DNA of 64,000 nucleotides from Zoroaster sp. YZ-2022. Lineage: Eukaryota > Echinodermata > Asteroidea > Forcipulatida > Zoroasteridae. The stretch covers positions 40,805,004 to 40,869,003 of the forward strand of contig CM055821.1 of the NCBI GenBank assembly GCA_029582265.1. The letters are read 5' to 3'. Shown piece after piece: positions 11,890 through 24,103 of the stretch (the first letter of the stretch is position 1; each line of letters starts with the position of its first letter). The position numbers and the translations under genes were made by a program. The notes below the pieces were generated by a model. It saw only the letters and a list, made by a program, of their open reading frames with translations. It was not told the origin of the DNA and searched no databases.

Positions 11890-12350
11890 GTATAAAGTAA
11901 AGGGGTTTGGGAGACACTTAGCAGCTTGACCACCGGCTCGGTGACTTTGGGCACTGAGGCTTCTGCCTGAGACCCCACCCTGGGGGTATGGATCTGAGCT
12001 CCACTAATGCCGGTCTGATCAGCCGTTTTCTGGGTATACCGGCTCTGTTAGCCGATGGTTTGGAGGACATCCGAGTTGAGATTGCCGAGACTGGGGCAAA
12101 GCTGCTAAGTCACCACAACCTTAGGTCGATTTTTTAAAATAATTTTCTGGGCTTTGGGGTCTGGTTGGGACATGGAGAGGCACGACGCTGACTATGGTAT
12201 TAGAGGCAAACGCCGTCTCGGGGACCTGACGTCATCCCCCGATGCACGCCAAGGGTCTCTATCCAGTGCGAGTTCCCATGTCACCACCGCACGCTTAACC
12301 AGCCAACTACACAACGATGAACAACCGGGTTCCAATTTATCATTTATCTA
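11890..12350. other. GC-richer island, unknown
   Basis: This block is markedly richer in G and C than its AT-rich surroundings and has sharp edges near 11900 and 12340. It contains symmetric-looking GACTTTGGGCACTGAGGC and CACCACAACC segments but no frame I recognise. It could be the 5' or 3' end of a retroelement or a small RNA-like gene; nothing seen decides this. Confidence 0.3.
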
Positions 12351-13842
12351 AATTTACTTGAATTGCATTAAATTTAATTGATATGATGTTTATTGTAAGT
12401 TTATTGTTAGTAATAATTAAATTATATTATAAAAAATTATCTTTTTTTATGTTCCTCTGCTTCATTTTGTTGGTGTGTTCATTTTCCCTGGGGTGCCTTT
12501 TAACTGTATAACTTTCGAATTGAAATTGAAATTGTATAACTTTCACTCTGTGCCAATCATGGTGGACCTTGTGATTGGACATCAGCTGGTGTGAGTTAAT
12601 TCATTCATAAAAAGTTAAACTTAATCATACCTAACTGTGTGTATAATTTCACACAGTGTCATTTATATATTTCCATTTATTAAGAGTTATTGTAATTAAG
12701 ATGTGTATTATATGTCAAGTGTATACATATTAAATATAGTGATATTTGTTTTGTATAATCTCATAGAAAGATTAATCCAGTTGCCAGAAATATGTAATCC
12801 TCTGCAATTATATATTTTATCTGAACGTTATCAGAATTATACTTGAAAAGAATGTGTACGTCTATTGTCATTGTTCATTGTAGTGTAACAAATGTGTCCA
12901 ATCTGTGCCTGCCATATAACTGTATCATGGATGAGATTTCATTGTAGTTTGTATATAACAAAGTATAATTTAAAATATATATATATATACAGCACTATCA
13001 TATAATTATGTAAGAATTGTTAGATTGTACGAGCTACAATGAGTTTTATATCAAGAAATGGAATCATTTTTGGGTAATTTGGGATATTGTTTGTAAATAT
13101 ACTGGTAAAAAGTACTTGAATATTTGGTATTATAACAGAGGTTTATACTAATACCTATCATGTCTTGTGGAGCAGATTTGTGTTGCAAATATGAGAATAA
13201 TTCAAACATTTAAATATTATCAAGAAAGTAAATCATTTAATTATGAGCACTGAATCAGGTTTGTCATTTCATGGAGGTTGTCATAATATTTGGGGCTGAT
13301 GAAAGTTGCGTCGTAAAATCACAAATAGTTTGAAAAAGAAACATTTATGGTACTTTTTTAAAATAACATTTATGTTTTGATGGGTTAGATAATAAAAAAA
13401 CAAATTTGATTTTTTTTTAAATTCTGATACATTTCATAAGAAAAAGCAGTTAAGGGAAAACGTTCCTCTCAACCAATGTTTATGGTAACCTCCATGATAA
13501 ACACATGGAGCAAGTTTCCATTCTTCATAATAAATATAAACCGGATTTAGATTCACTTTAATATTCATTATAGGACAGGACTTTGTATGTAGTAAACTAG
13601 GGTAAAAATAGGACAATACACAAAAGGATACGACAACAAGGGGGGGTTACACCTTACAAATTGAGGGGTTGGTGTGTGGGTGTAAATAGCTAAATTAAAA
13701 TTGTCCTGTAAGAGACAGTTGGAAAAAAAGAATAATATACAAGATAAGATAACATAAAGGTAACAAAATATATATCAAGGCAGTTGATAAAATCTAGCAG
13801 TGATATAGGTGAATAGTAATGATATAGGTAAAAATAGCTGGG
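12351..13842. other. AT-rich, no gene seen
   Basis: Long AT-rich stretch with many short TA and T runs. The part from about 13620 to 13842 is probably the 3' flank of the minus-strand Penelope-like fragment. Confidence 0.4.
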
Positions 13843-14511
13843 TTATTTGATACCTGTGTTGATGTTGAGGCCGTATGGTTGAAGTGTGTTTAGTTGATGT
13901 ATCCAGTGTGACTCTAAGTTTGCGATGTGTATCACTGCTAGTGCAGGCTTCAGTTACAATGCGTTCAACATCATTAATGCTATGATTAGGGTTGTTAAAA
14001 TGGATTGCCACAGGGTAGGGTTTTTTAGTTTTCACATAGGAAACATGGTTGGCAAAGCGGAGACACAATTTGGTCTTTGTCTCCCTTACATATTGTATAC
14101 CACATCTTTTACATGAGATTACATATATAACATTGGGTGTATCACACTGAGATTTAGTTCTGATTGTGTATGTGAGACCAGTACTGTGGCTTTTCACCTT
14201 CTGAGCAGGTTTGAGATACAAACAGGTTTTGCATCTCGAGCGGGTACAATTGGAGCAACCCTGCGGTGATTCATGATCAGTGACGTTAAGGTCACTGTTG
14301 GTGCTAGGGAGCCTAGCCCGAACCAATATATCACCGAGGTTACAGGGGAGACGGAAAGCAATCAAAGGGGGCTCGGGGATGGCTGAGCGTAACCTATCGG
14401 AGGAGTGTAAAACAGTCATGTTATCATTTACGATAGATGAAAGTCTGGGTAATCTGGGGTGATAAGTAGTGACCAGGGGAACTCTGTTGGGAAGGGTTTT
14501 CTTGTAACTGT
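13843..14511 (-). pseudogene. Penelope-like element C-terminus with GIY-YIG nuclease
   Basis: The minus-strand frame runs from about 14511 (PNRVPLVTTYHPRL) through FRLPCNLGDILVRARL, a cysteine cluster (CSNCTRSRCKTC) and NVIYVISCKRCGIQYVRET, then RFANHVSY. This order (thumb end, linker, then a GIY-YIG endonuclease) is that of Penelope-like retroelements, where the nuclease helps target-primed insertion. The second half of the motif reads YVRET where the family has YVGET, so the key glycine is lost. Near 13950 the frame shifts: the open frame drifts into unrelated residues, while another frame carries the expected WIHQLNTLQPYGLNINTG ending at 13843. It is 5'-truncated and inactive. No upstream reverse transcriptase remains beside it. 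Confidence 0.85.
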
Positions 14512-15480
14512 AACTGTGACTGAAAAGATGATTGAACTTGAACTATATATATGGCACATAATGTGTATCATACGGTGTGTCATAAAGAATACAGGAGTCA
14601 AGCTACGGGTGACAGTACATCAATGGACAAGGTTGTATGTATATTGTATATGTATTTAATCATTGATGCCATTACATGTTAATAACATTAATGCAATTAA
14701 GCATATTACAGTTGTGCACAGGGTACAACAGTTGTATGAATGCAAAGTAAATTGGTTATATTTCAAACTATAAATATTGGTTGTGATCTTGGTCACAACC
14801 ATAATATTGGTAAAAATGACCGACTCTATATTGGTTAGAATTCAACCCAAAATTATTGGTTAAAAAGGTAAACAAATTTAGATTGGTTAATTTGACCAAG
14901 ATCTTGGTTGGACACATATCTACCAACAACAATGGTTAAAATTTAACATTATATTGGTTATTTTAACCAATCTGTTTTAAGAGTGTACGGAGGGGCTTGA
15001 CTGTAGGCAATGGCCTCTTTGCAGTGCTTGGGGTGGCATACATATATATAAAACACAAGCAATTAAGAATAATGATTTTATGAAGGTTCCATTTCATCAA
15101 AATGTAGCAATTTCAACAATAAAACAGTTCTCAGTAGTCGATAAGTTAAGCTATTTTCCCCAAAAATACGAAAAATGACGGCCATTTTGAAATCCAAAAT
15201 GGCGGCTGAAGATGCTCTTTAAAAAATGGTACCAAACTTTTCTGAATTCAGCATACCCTAATTGACAAAATCCATTTTGGCACGAAAATCTAGCTAGCCC
15301 CAAATATCTGACATATCATACTGTACTATATGCAACTATCTTGTTTTTATCTATGCAATTACTGAATAGATCTTTGTATGTCACAATCATACTACTTGAC
15401 GACTGGTGGTTAGGCAAACTACATGATATGCTTACTAATACACACATCTTTGTACACACATGAATCAAACCACTGTTAAT
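14512..15480. other. No gene; repeated TTGGTT motifs
   Basis: Between 14755 and 14970 ATTGGTTA-like motifs recur about ten times, mixed with complementary TAACCAAT, and the block ends GTTTTAAGAGTGTAC, matching the terminus of the MITE at 9259-9490. It is probably a decayed relative of that MITE, but the opposite end was not found. At 15178-15208 GGCCATTTTG and CAAAATGGC form a small hairpin. Confidence 0.4.
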
Positions 15481-16633
15481 TAGGTGTTCCGGTATGTACC
15501 CGAAACACCTATTGTTTTTGTTCGTTTTTTTTTCTTCTCCTTCTTCTTCTTCTTCTTCTCCCCATCGATTGTCTACAAAAAAACACACTTCCAAACTTCA
15601 CATGAACTTGAAACTTGACAAATACTTAGAACTTAACACGTAGATGAAACAAAATTTGTGACGTCATGATTAGGTCATCAGATATCGAATTACGATAAAT
15701 CAAAGTTTAATATTTAAAAAAATCATATCTCAACAACCACAAGAGGTAAATTCAAAATTTTTGTACCATTGTACAGATCGTTAATTGTCAAAAAATATTT
15801 ACAAAAAGGTGACCCCATTTTGACCTTACTTCCTGTCCAAACCGGAAGTGAAAGTTTAACATTGAAAAAAATCATATCTCAACAACCACAAGAGGGAAAT
15901 TCACAATGTTTGTACCATTGTACAGATCGTTAACTGTCGAAAAATATTTACAAAAAGGTGACCCCATTTTGACCTTACTTCCTGTCCAAACCGGGAGTGA
16001 AAGTTTAATATTTAAAAAAATCATATCTCAACAACCACAAGAGGGAAATTCACAATTTTTGCACCATTGTACAGATCGTTAATTGTCAAAAAATATTTAC
16101 AAAAAGGTAACCCCAATTTGATCTTACTTCCTGTCCAAACCGGAAGTCAAAGTTTAATATTTAAAAAAAATCATATCTCAACAACCAAAACAGGTAAATT
16201 CACAATTTTTATACCATTGTACAGACCGTTAATTGTCAAAAGATATTTACAAAAAGATGACCCCAATTTGACCTTACTTCCTGTCCAAACCGGAAGTCAA
16301 GTTTTAATATTTTTTAAAATCATATCTCAACAACCAGAAGAGGTAAATTCACAATTTTTGTACCATTGTACACATCGCTAATTGTCAAAATATATTTACA
16401 AAAAGATGACCCCAATTTGACCTTACTTCCTGTCCAAACCGGAAGTCAAAGTTTAATATTTAAAAAAATCATATCTCAGCAACCACAAGAGGTAAATTCA
16501 AAAAATTTGCACCATTGTACAGATCGTTAATTGTCACAAAATATTTACACAAAGTTGACCCCAATTTGACCTTACATCCTCCCGAACACCTAGAGTTTGT
16601 GTCGAGACAAACTCTGAATCTCTAGTTCAAGTT
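15481..16633 (+). mobile_element. Non-autonomous element with six 149-bp repeats, Helitron-like right end
   Basis: The left end is a hairpin (TAGGTGTTCCGG / CCGAAACACCTA) followed by a T-rich (TTC)n tract; then a GACGTCA and CAGATATCGAATTAC block; then about six tandem units with period 149-150 bp (ATCATATCTCAACAACCA recurs at about 15722, 15871, 16020, 16169, 16320 and 16468). Each unit has TTCCTGTCCAAACCGGAAGT. The right end has CGAACACCT, a 9-bp-stem hairpin (AGAGTTTGT / ACAAACTCT) and then CTCTAG followed by T. A hairpin a few bases before CTAG/T is the layout of Helitron 3' termini; the left end is not the usual TC, so class is inferred. No coding capacity. Confidence 0.7.
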
Positions 16634-18293
16634 GTTGCAGGTTTCTCATAATGAATAGGACAGTCATGACAGCCTAATAACACAATGTAGTCAGCTTCAA
16701 CAAGTATTTGAGAAGTTGGTATGTCATGAACCACACTGAATGAGACCTACATTTTAAAACAGACATTTTAGGACGACATCCTCAGATAAATTATCTCGGC
16801 AAGACGACATCTCACTTTCAGCATGTCATCATCCTGAGATAAATGATGTCGTTACACAAACTTGGTCTCACAAACTTGCAGTCCGCTCACGTAACGTGCG
16901 TGTAACTATACCGTTTTGCATTAACTAAAACGTCCCATTTCTTCCATCCTGGTTGAGGCTCAGACCAGAGGAAACAAAGACGAAACCAATTGTCTATCTT
17001 GTCACTATTTGATCCTGTCCGTTTTTTCACTACTTGACCCTGGTGTGAAAAGTTGATTGCTTTATACTTAAAATATTCCATTGAAGCCGTATTGGTAATT
17101 TGGAGGTTTTAAATCAAACTTATTTGGTTCAAAGTTCATGATGGTATAAAAAAAACTCTGGAAATCTTTCCGTCTCCTTCATGATATATGTACTATAACA
17201 ACGTAATAAGTTGAAACTCTCACAGGCTAGTTGTTTATATGTATATCTTTATTCCAGAACAGAAATGATACCTTTAGAAATTATCAATGTTTCACTGTCC
17301 TTTAAAAATCTAACAGTTCTAAAATAACCAGCAGACAATGCAGTAGAAATTCGAGTAAAGCCATTACATTGTGTACTTCAAACTTTGAAATTATACTTTC
17401 ACTACTAGAAAGATCCCAACCACCAGTGTTTTATAAGACACAAGAAATACAATGGTTTGCTATCACATTAACAAAGATAATTCAGGTGGGCGTGAAAGGT
17501 TTGTTATTTATTTATTTATTTATTTTAATAATAATCATAATAATTAATAACAATTTATTACATTTTAATTTGTTTATTAACTGTTAGCGAGCGCGGGGGG
17601 GGGGGGGGACGACACCCCCAATAATTTTTCTCGGTTGGCAATTCGAGCCTCAGTCGGCATCAAAGGTACTAGAATAAGGGTTGGTCCAGAATCAATTTTC
17701 AGTCGGCAAACCTTGAGCTATGTATATCTCGTATTTCTAATCACTGAAAATTTGCCGAGTTGTTTGTGTAAAGCTGTTTGTGTAAAACTCGTACTTTTAC
17801 TAATTCGTACTCATTTTGGTCAACGCGTAACAACTCGTACGCATGCCAACTCGTGCGCTATTCGCCTCGTCCATATCGTATCCCTCTAGCGGTAAAATGT
17901 ACTAAGTATTAAGAGTTTTTCTACCTGAAAAAGGACATCTCAGCCATAGCAACGTTTGCCAAACTATGGGCGGTCGCCAGTGCAAAATAAAACCGGAAAT
18001 TCAATGTTTGTTTTAAATACTGTAATTAGTAAAAAACACTGATAAAATCAACATACTTTACCAAGATATATTGCTCTTAAATGCCTCTGGTGTAAAATGT
18101 TTAATTGTGGGCAGAATCTCTTGCTAACATGTTTAAAATTGTTGGTCATTGATGGCCGTCCATAAAAAATGGCGCTCAATTGCTTACAATACAAAATGCC
18201 CTCTGCGAACTCCTGTATCATAATGGCGCTCTCATATAGTCATGGACGGGGCCAATACACTAATCCAGGGACCACAGTATTTCCTGCCATAGC
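16634..18293. other. No gene recognised; G-run and ACTCGTAC cluster
   Basis: A G-run of about 14 lies near 17593-17608. From about 17785 to 17870 the motif (A)ACTCGTAC recurs several times, echoing segments at 3020 and 3720. Open frames here show no family pattern. Confidence 0.35.
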
Positions 18294-18433
18294 CTGAAGA
18301 TCTGACGTCACGCTCTGAGCTAGAGGCGCGTGAATTACGCCAGATCTTGGCCGCGATATTTTTCCCCGTGCTGAACTTTGACCTTGGTTGGTAGCTCGCG
18401 CGCAAGCCTGGAAGCGTGACGTCAGATCTTCAG
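18294..18433. repeat. Perfect 21-bp inverted repeat with CRE-like sites
   Basis: 18294-18314 (CTGAAGATCTGACGTCACGC then T) is exactly reverse-complementary to 18413-18433, with a 98-bp GC-rich spacer. Each arm contains the palindrome TGACGTCA, the consensus CREB/ATF binding site. It could be a small MITE-like element or a paired regulatory site; no target duplication was seen. Confidence 0.75.
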
Positions 18434-19496
18434 CACAACGCGTTAACGTATCCAATGAAGTCCTTTGAGTGATACGCCTGGAGCCTATTGTCTATAGACA
18501 TGGAACCAGTCTATTATTGCCATGACTGCGGTGGTACCCATAGAGTGGTACTACATGCGCGCGTCACACGCATTCTTAAATACGCAGTACGCTAGCGTTT
18601 CGTCAGCGTAGCGAGTGCACAGGTTGGCCGGCCAAGGAAGCACCGGACTAAAAAAGATTGACTTTATAATAGGCTAATAGTCCTCTAAAATGATTTTTAA
18701 AAATTAAACCGAATACTCAGACAAAAACGGTTATGATATGGGGGTCTCTGACTTCAACTATTTTGGATACACTAGGCCCTGAAAAAGTGGTCCTAATTTG
18801 CTTCCAAGCAGGGCCCTTTTTTTCAAAATGGATGATTGTTTGCCAGTGTTAACGTTGAGAATAACTCGATGGGCCTCTGCGATATAGGCATAAAATGTTT
18901 GGGATGGCTAAGTGTTTTTAATCACATTTATACACGTTCAAATGAACGTGAGCCAATACACACGAACACTATACAAGCGAATACAATTAAAGTGGTAAAC
19001 AATTTTCCAGACACTACTGCGTGCTAAGGTCATGAAGGCAAATGTCACATCATGCGTGTCTTGAGGATTGTATGGTTATAAGAAAAGACAGGTTTCACAA
19101 CCATGTTCGATCATCCAAAACGCTAGATGAATGTAAGTCTAGTACACAGTCATGTACATGACATGAAATGACGCTTACCATCAACTCGTACTCACGTATG
19201 TCAACTCGTACGTAGAATTTATTTTAAAGAAATTTGAAGTACAGATTTATAGAGAGATGATTTTCATGCCTGTCAATCATACTCAAGAAATGGTCCTGTT
19301 CAGGGGCACCAAGTTTTTAAATAAAATGTGTATTTTCCCCCTTTATTTTCCTTGATAAATACAAACAAACAAACTGTCCTGTTTATAATTTAATTATTGA
19401 AACGAGTAATTGGTTGCTTGCGAGTGGCACGCGTAAGTACCATACGAGTTGACTCGAAATCGCCGCAAACGACCGACCCACATTCCGGTCCAGACT
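18434..19496. other. No gene recognised
   Basis: Mixed unique DNA with more TCAACTCGTAC motifs at 19185-19215 and, inverted, at 19443-19457. No coding exon identified. Confidence 0.35.
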
Positions 19497-20625
19497 TTTT
19501 TTTTTTTCAACTTTATTAAACCCCATATAGGGTAATTGAATGCTCGCATAAATAAAAAAATAAAAATAGACAAAAGCAGAAGTACACTATAAAAATACAT
19601 TCTATAAAAATACAAAAGTACAAAAATAGAAGTATATAGACAAATATAAGAAAACAAATAAAAGACATATTGCACAGTGACATAAGGTCGAAACAGGTCC
19701 AATGAAAGGTACCAACCAGGCAAGCATAATCAACGCTTAAAATTTGAATTATGAAATTTCATACATTGTGGAATAAATGATGAGGGGTGTCTATTTGTAC
19801 TGGCCAACGGCAGCCTCATCCTACCACTTCGAGGGATCACCGCTCTGTCCAGTTGCACATGAAGTGGGTGATCATCATCATGAAGAACCTTGTCAAGTTT
19901 GACCCCAAGAAGCCGTTGGTAGGACGAGGCCAAGGTTAGCTGACTTTCCCCGATCACACGACTTGCCTGTGTTAATCATGGCTTCAATACGATGTTCATC
20001 TTCTTTTCCAACATTACCACCCCACGACACCAAATTGTTTTGCCATACCCCACAAATAACAGAGTTATAAAACATGGAAAGAATATTGTTATTGACGTTA
20101 AACCTATTCATCGCACGCAGACAATAGAATTTAATTTCTTCATTAACATATCAATATGATCGTGCAAGGCAAGCCGATTATCTATAACAACCCCGAGATA
20201 TTTATAATTATCTATACCCTCTCAACGGTACTTCACTTAATAATAACTTCATTTAATACACTTTGGGACTTACGAAAATCAATCACCATTTCTTTTGTCT
20301 TATTAACATTAAGTTCCAAAAAGTTTTGCTCACAATAGTTTATAAAATAATTGATCTGTTCTAAGTACGCAATATCATCATCTTTTGTAATTAAACCCAA
20401 CAAGGCAGTGTCATCTGCAAATTTGACTAGTGAGCAGTTTTTGTTAGTTGACCTTGCATCCGATGTGTACAGTGTGAATAAGAATGGTGCTAAAACCGTA
20501 CCTTGAGGTGCACCAGTGTTCGAAATAATGATCTCGGATATGCTATTAGATGTTCGGATGTTAACATATTGGGACCTATTAGTAAGATAATTAAAAATCC
20601 ATAAGATCATTAGGGAAACGAGCCC
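19497..20625 (-). pseudogene. 5'-truncated LINE with reverse transcriptase and poly(A) tail
   Basis: The minus strand carries the second half of a non-LTR retrotransposon ORF2: RT palm with GAPQGTVLAPFLF and VKFADDTALLG (the catalytic FADD box), then NVNKTKEMVIDFRK, YKYLGVVIDNRLA, FNVNNNILSMFYNSVI, and a C-terminal segment ending RLPLASTNRHPSSFIPQ. These blocks lie in at least three frames, so frameshifts near 20230, 20110 and 19960 break the ORF. The 3' end is clear: AATAAA then a poly(A) tract (poly-T on the plus strand, 19498-19508). The 5' end stops near 20625 in mid-RT, typical of target-primed reverse transcription. The block order suggests the CR1/L2/Rex side of LINEs; subtype is uncertain. 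Confidence 0.85.
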
Positions 20626-21045
20626 AGTCTAATGTCACGATTGCCAACCCCCGATTCGAGGATTCGAGGGTTCGAGGTGTGATATCCTTGCAGTCCTCCC
20701 AGCTTGGGGGTATCCACAAGTTAACAAGATAAACTTCTCTTTTCATACCTTTGTAATTGATTGGGTCACTGAGTGGTCAATTTCCGGCCGTGTATACAAG
20801 AGTTACGCGCAGGTGCGATTACGGTTGTGCGTAACAACGTAAAAGTGTGTATTAAGTTTTACTTATGTTATAAAATAAAAAAATTGTACATTTGTTTAGT
20901 AGAATTTTACTATGAAAGTGTATAAAAGACATGATTTAATGTCAAGTCCCCCACGAGGCGCTGTGTCTCATTCAACGTCAAATTCAAGATGGAGAACGCG
21001 AAGGTGAATAATGTCACAGCAGTGGGTGTATCGTCAAAATTTTAC
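20626..21045. other. No gene seen
   Basis: Unique DNA between the LINE and the hAT MITE; a short GATTCGAGGATTCGAGGGTT direct repeat at about 20653-20672. Confidence 0.4.
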
Positions 21046-21053
21046 TGATTGAG

Positions 21054-21261
21054 CAGTGGCGTAACTACGGTCCAATTTTCAGGGGGGGGGGGGCGAACTA
21101 GGGGTGCACCACTTTTTCTAGGGGGCATGTCAATACTTGAATCCTGCATTCTCAAATAGGGACCTATTTTTTCAAAATTCTGAATTGGGGGCACCCGGGG
21201 GACAGGGACCTTGGCTGGGGGGCACGTTCGCCCGTCCCCCCCCCCTATATTTACGCCACTG
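21054..21261. mobile_element. hAT-type MITE with perfect 8-bp target duplication
   Basis: Terminal inverted repeats CAGTGGCGTAA (21054) and TTACGCCACTG (ending 21261) enclose 208 bp with no coding capacity. The flanks are TGATTGAG at 21046-21053 and TGATTGAG at 21262-21269, an exact 8-bp target site duplication. CAGTGGCG-type ends and 8-bp duplications are characteristic of the hAT superfamily. Interior G-runs and C-runs may fold into a hairpin. Confidence 0.93.
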
Positions 21262-21269
21262 TGATTGAG

Positions 21270-23030
21270 GCGGTTGAAGGTAAACAATTGTTGAGTGAAC
21301 AAGCCTGAATCGTTTGTGGGATGAAATATCAGCGTGTCACAGCCTACAGGTTGCCCCACCCCATAGAATGGACCCTCGGTAGTCTCGGCTCCTATCAAGA
21401 CGCTGCCACACTTAGTAATTGGCCTGTTACACGATTTTTTTAACACTATTTACATTGTTTTTATTTACACCCCTGGTTTTATGTTCACAAGTACAATCAG
21501 GATTCTCAATTATTTTCTCTTAGGTCCTCATCACAACTGAATTCACCTACAATCACGGTTTATACAAATATAAGTAAATAAATAATGTCGAACGACTGGC
21601 TTCCACCTTGGGATCTCTGCCGTCGTCTCTCCTCGTTTGTTGGTCGACTTCTCGGTCCGCCGCTGCGGTCCGGCCAGGTCATCACCCTCAGTCCCAAGCA
21701 CTGTATCCGCCTCTGGGTCCGCCGCTGCGGTCCAGTCGGGAAAGGTTCAGTCCCAAACTAAAACCTGCAAATTAACCACGAATATCTTTCTAGGCTATGC
21801 TTGCACCATATTACATTTTAATTACCACTCAAAGTTAGATTATTTGGGGTTAACACAGTTCCCACTCTAATAACGTAGTAAATTTATACATAAATAATAA
21901 CAAACTTACAGGAATTTAGTGGACTCCTGGTTTTCTCTCTTCGTCACCAGTTCAATTTCAACGCACAGGTTTCAAGGATAAAACTCTCATTAGCTTTTCA
22001 CATGCCTCTGGCTGGCTTTAAAATGCCCTCTCCTTTGGCCGAAATTTAAACGAAAACTCTTATTGAACCCGTCGAGGCCGGCGTCTGCCCTCTCCTCGGA
22101 AATTTCTCCACACGAATCCCCTCCACCATTCAATAACACCTTTGTTCATATGCAACGTATGCTATAATGTGCCTGACTATGTGCTATGAGCAAGGTTTGT
22201 TTGGTCATCATCCTTTTCCAGTAGGAGAAAAATCTATCAAGGAAATAAAAGATTAAAGGATAAGTTATGGGATGTATTTTTGGTATGAGTTAAGGGGACT
22301 AAGCGTGATTTATAAAACCAAGGCTAAAAAGGATATGGTCCATTTATTCATTGTGTGAACAGAGAATGGCAAAGATGGCCGCAGTGAGATAAAGGTCTAT
22401 GGGCAATTATATATTCACATAAAGTCAGACACATCATTACATTGTATTTATTTGTATTTGTGTGTTTTTACCTCTTTTTACCTCTGTATTTCCTTTAGCC
22501 TAGTTATATACAGTACAATGAGCACATACAGCTACATGCACTGTAGTCTGTCTATAAAAAGATACAATTAATGATAACAGCTGCTGTATGTAGAGAACTA
22601 AAGTAATTCTGATAACAGCTATTGTACATGTAGAGAACCAAAGTAATGCCATCATGTTAATAGAAACACTGGACCATTTCGTAAATGCTGTTCATTGAAC
22701 AAAATAAAGAATACAAAACCAGCAGCCGTACTGTGAAGGGAACATAACATTACACTTCGGTACTTTGATAAATGATGTGAAAGACAAACTGAATGGGGGG
22801 TGACTTTGTAACTGAATAATTTATTACAAGACTAGGTATATTAAATACTTTCTTTAAATTTGTTGCAATAATCCTTTGTTGTGTTTATTGTTTTAAGAAT
22901 TTAGACTTGAACAAATATTGCCATTACATATAGTAGTTTCCCTTACACCCATACTGAACCTATTACATGTAGATGTAAATGTATTTTTCCATGGAAAGTT
23001 CATTATACAAGTTAACATAATATATTATTT
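21270..23030. other. No gene recognised
   Basis: GTCCGCCGCTGCGGTCC occurs twice (about 21652-21668 and 21718-21734) in a GC-richer patch. ACAGCTGCTGTATGTAGAGAAC and a close copy follow each other at 22578 and 22615. The rest is AT-rich without exon signatures. Confidence 0.4.
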
Positions 23031-23390
23031 AAAAAATCAAAATATAGAAATAATTATGTGAATTGTATTGACATATTTTAGTTCTCATTAATCTCACGAT
23101 TTATTATTTTATTATTAAAAGATTTGATTTTAAAAACAGAGTCATTGGTAGGCGATGAAGTCAAGCACTTTGGGACTATGTGTTGATGTATTTATAGAAT
23201 TGTCAAAATAGCAATGGTACAGCCACTTGAGAGTAATTTTACAAAGTTTGAATAAATTATTTATTGGACAAACAGATTGAAATGTGTCAATTAAAAATAT
23301 CTCTACTTGTATGACTAATTTAAAGGGGTGTACACATTGGTTATTACAACGTACTCACATAGAAAATGAGAAAGATAATTATTTTCTCTA
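23031..23390 (+). repeat. Direct repeat flanking the palindrome, left copy
   Basis: About 350 bp closely matching 26067-26405 in the same orientation, for example GGTAGGCGATGAAGTCAAGC and TACAGCCACTTGAGAGTAAT. The two copies bracket the foldback element at 24104-25850. Small indels distinguish them. Confidence 0.9.
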
Positions 23391-23430
23391 AAAACTTGTT
23401 TTTAAAGTGGTTGTGAATACAAACATCCTG

Positions 23431-23634
23431 AGTTAATATCGTCACGATCAACAGGGCATGGAATCAGAGTGCTAGTTTTAGATTAACTCGGTGACTGAAA
23501 ATAATATCCCACATGATAAGGTCATATTATCGTTGCTGCTGCATAAATGAGTCAGTAATTTTCAGTCAATGTGTTCATCTTAAACTTGGACACCGATTCC
23601 ATGCCCTGATCGTGACGCTACTGCCCCTTTAACT
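23431..23634. mobile_element. MITE with AGGGCATGGAATC terminal repeats
   Basis: GTCACGATCAACAGGGCATG with GAATC at the left is mirrored by GATTCCATGCCCTGATCGTG and AC at the right, giving inverted repeats of roughly 45 bp with indels. A second copy at 41180-41330 shares the interior GTTGCTGCTGCATAAATGAG and the end TTCCATGCCCTG. Non-coding. Confidence 0.75.
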
Positions 23635-24103
23635 ACACAACATCTGCACATACATGTGTAAGCCCTATATCTCTTTGTATAAATTATGCATGCAGTTACT
23701 AACATTTTCCAAAAGTATACACTGCCTGTATAGTCAGACTGCCAAGCAAAATGATATATATTCCCTGTACAGATCCCTTATTATTCTGTGTCTGTCTGGA
23801 TACATTAAGATGTTAGTACGCAAATGGAATACAACATATGTACAGAAATTATACATTTATTAAAATGTTCAAATATGCAGCCACTCAACTTGGATTATGT
23901 GCAAAGATGGAAAAAAGCAATAATGTCGATCTGAATTTTATGAACTGAACATTTTTGGAGCTTTTCGTTCTGTTGTGTTCATGCAATCGATGCAACTTGT
24001 GTGTATAATACAGCTCACGCACACAACTCGCCTTCGCGGGAGGGCACTTTCATGTGTGTCATCAATGAACAAATGAATAATGTATGAGACTGACGACGCG
24101 GGG

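Noticed and set aside
14755..14985. Complete MITE related to 9259-9490
   Set aside because: Only the right end GTTTTAAGAGTGTAC is recognisable; no matching left end or target duplication.
18240..18455. 71-codon minus-strand frame over the CRE palindrome
   Set aside because: Explained by the GC-rich inverted repeat; residues show no recognisable domain.
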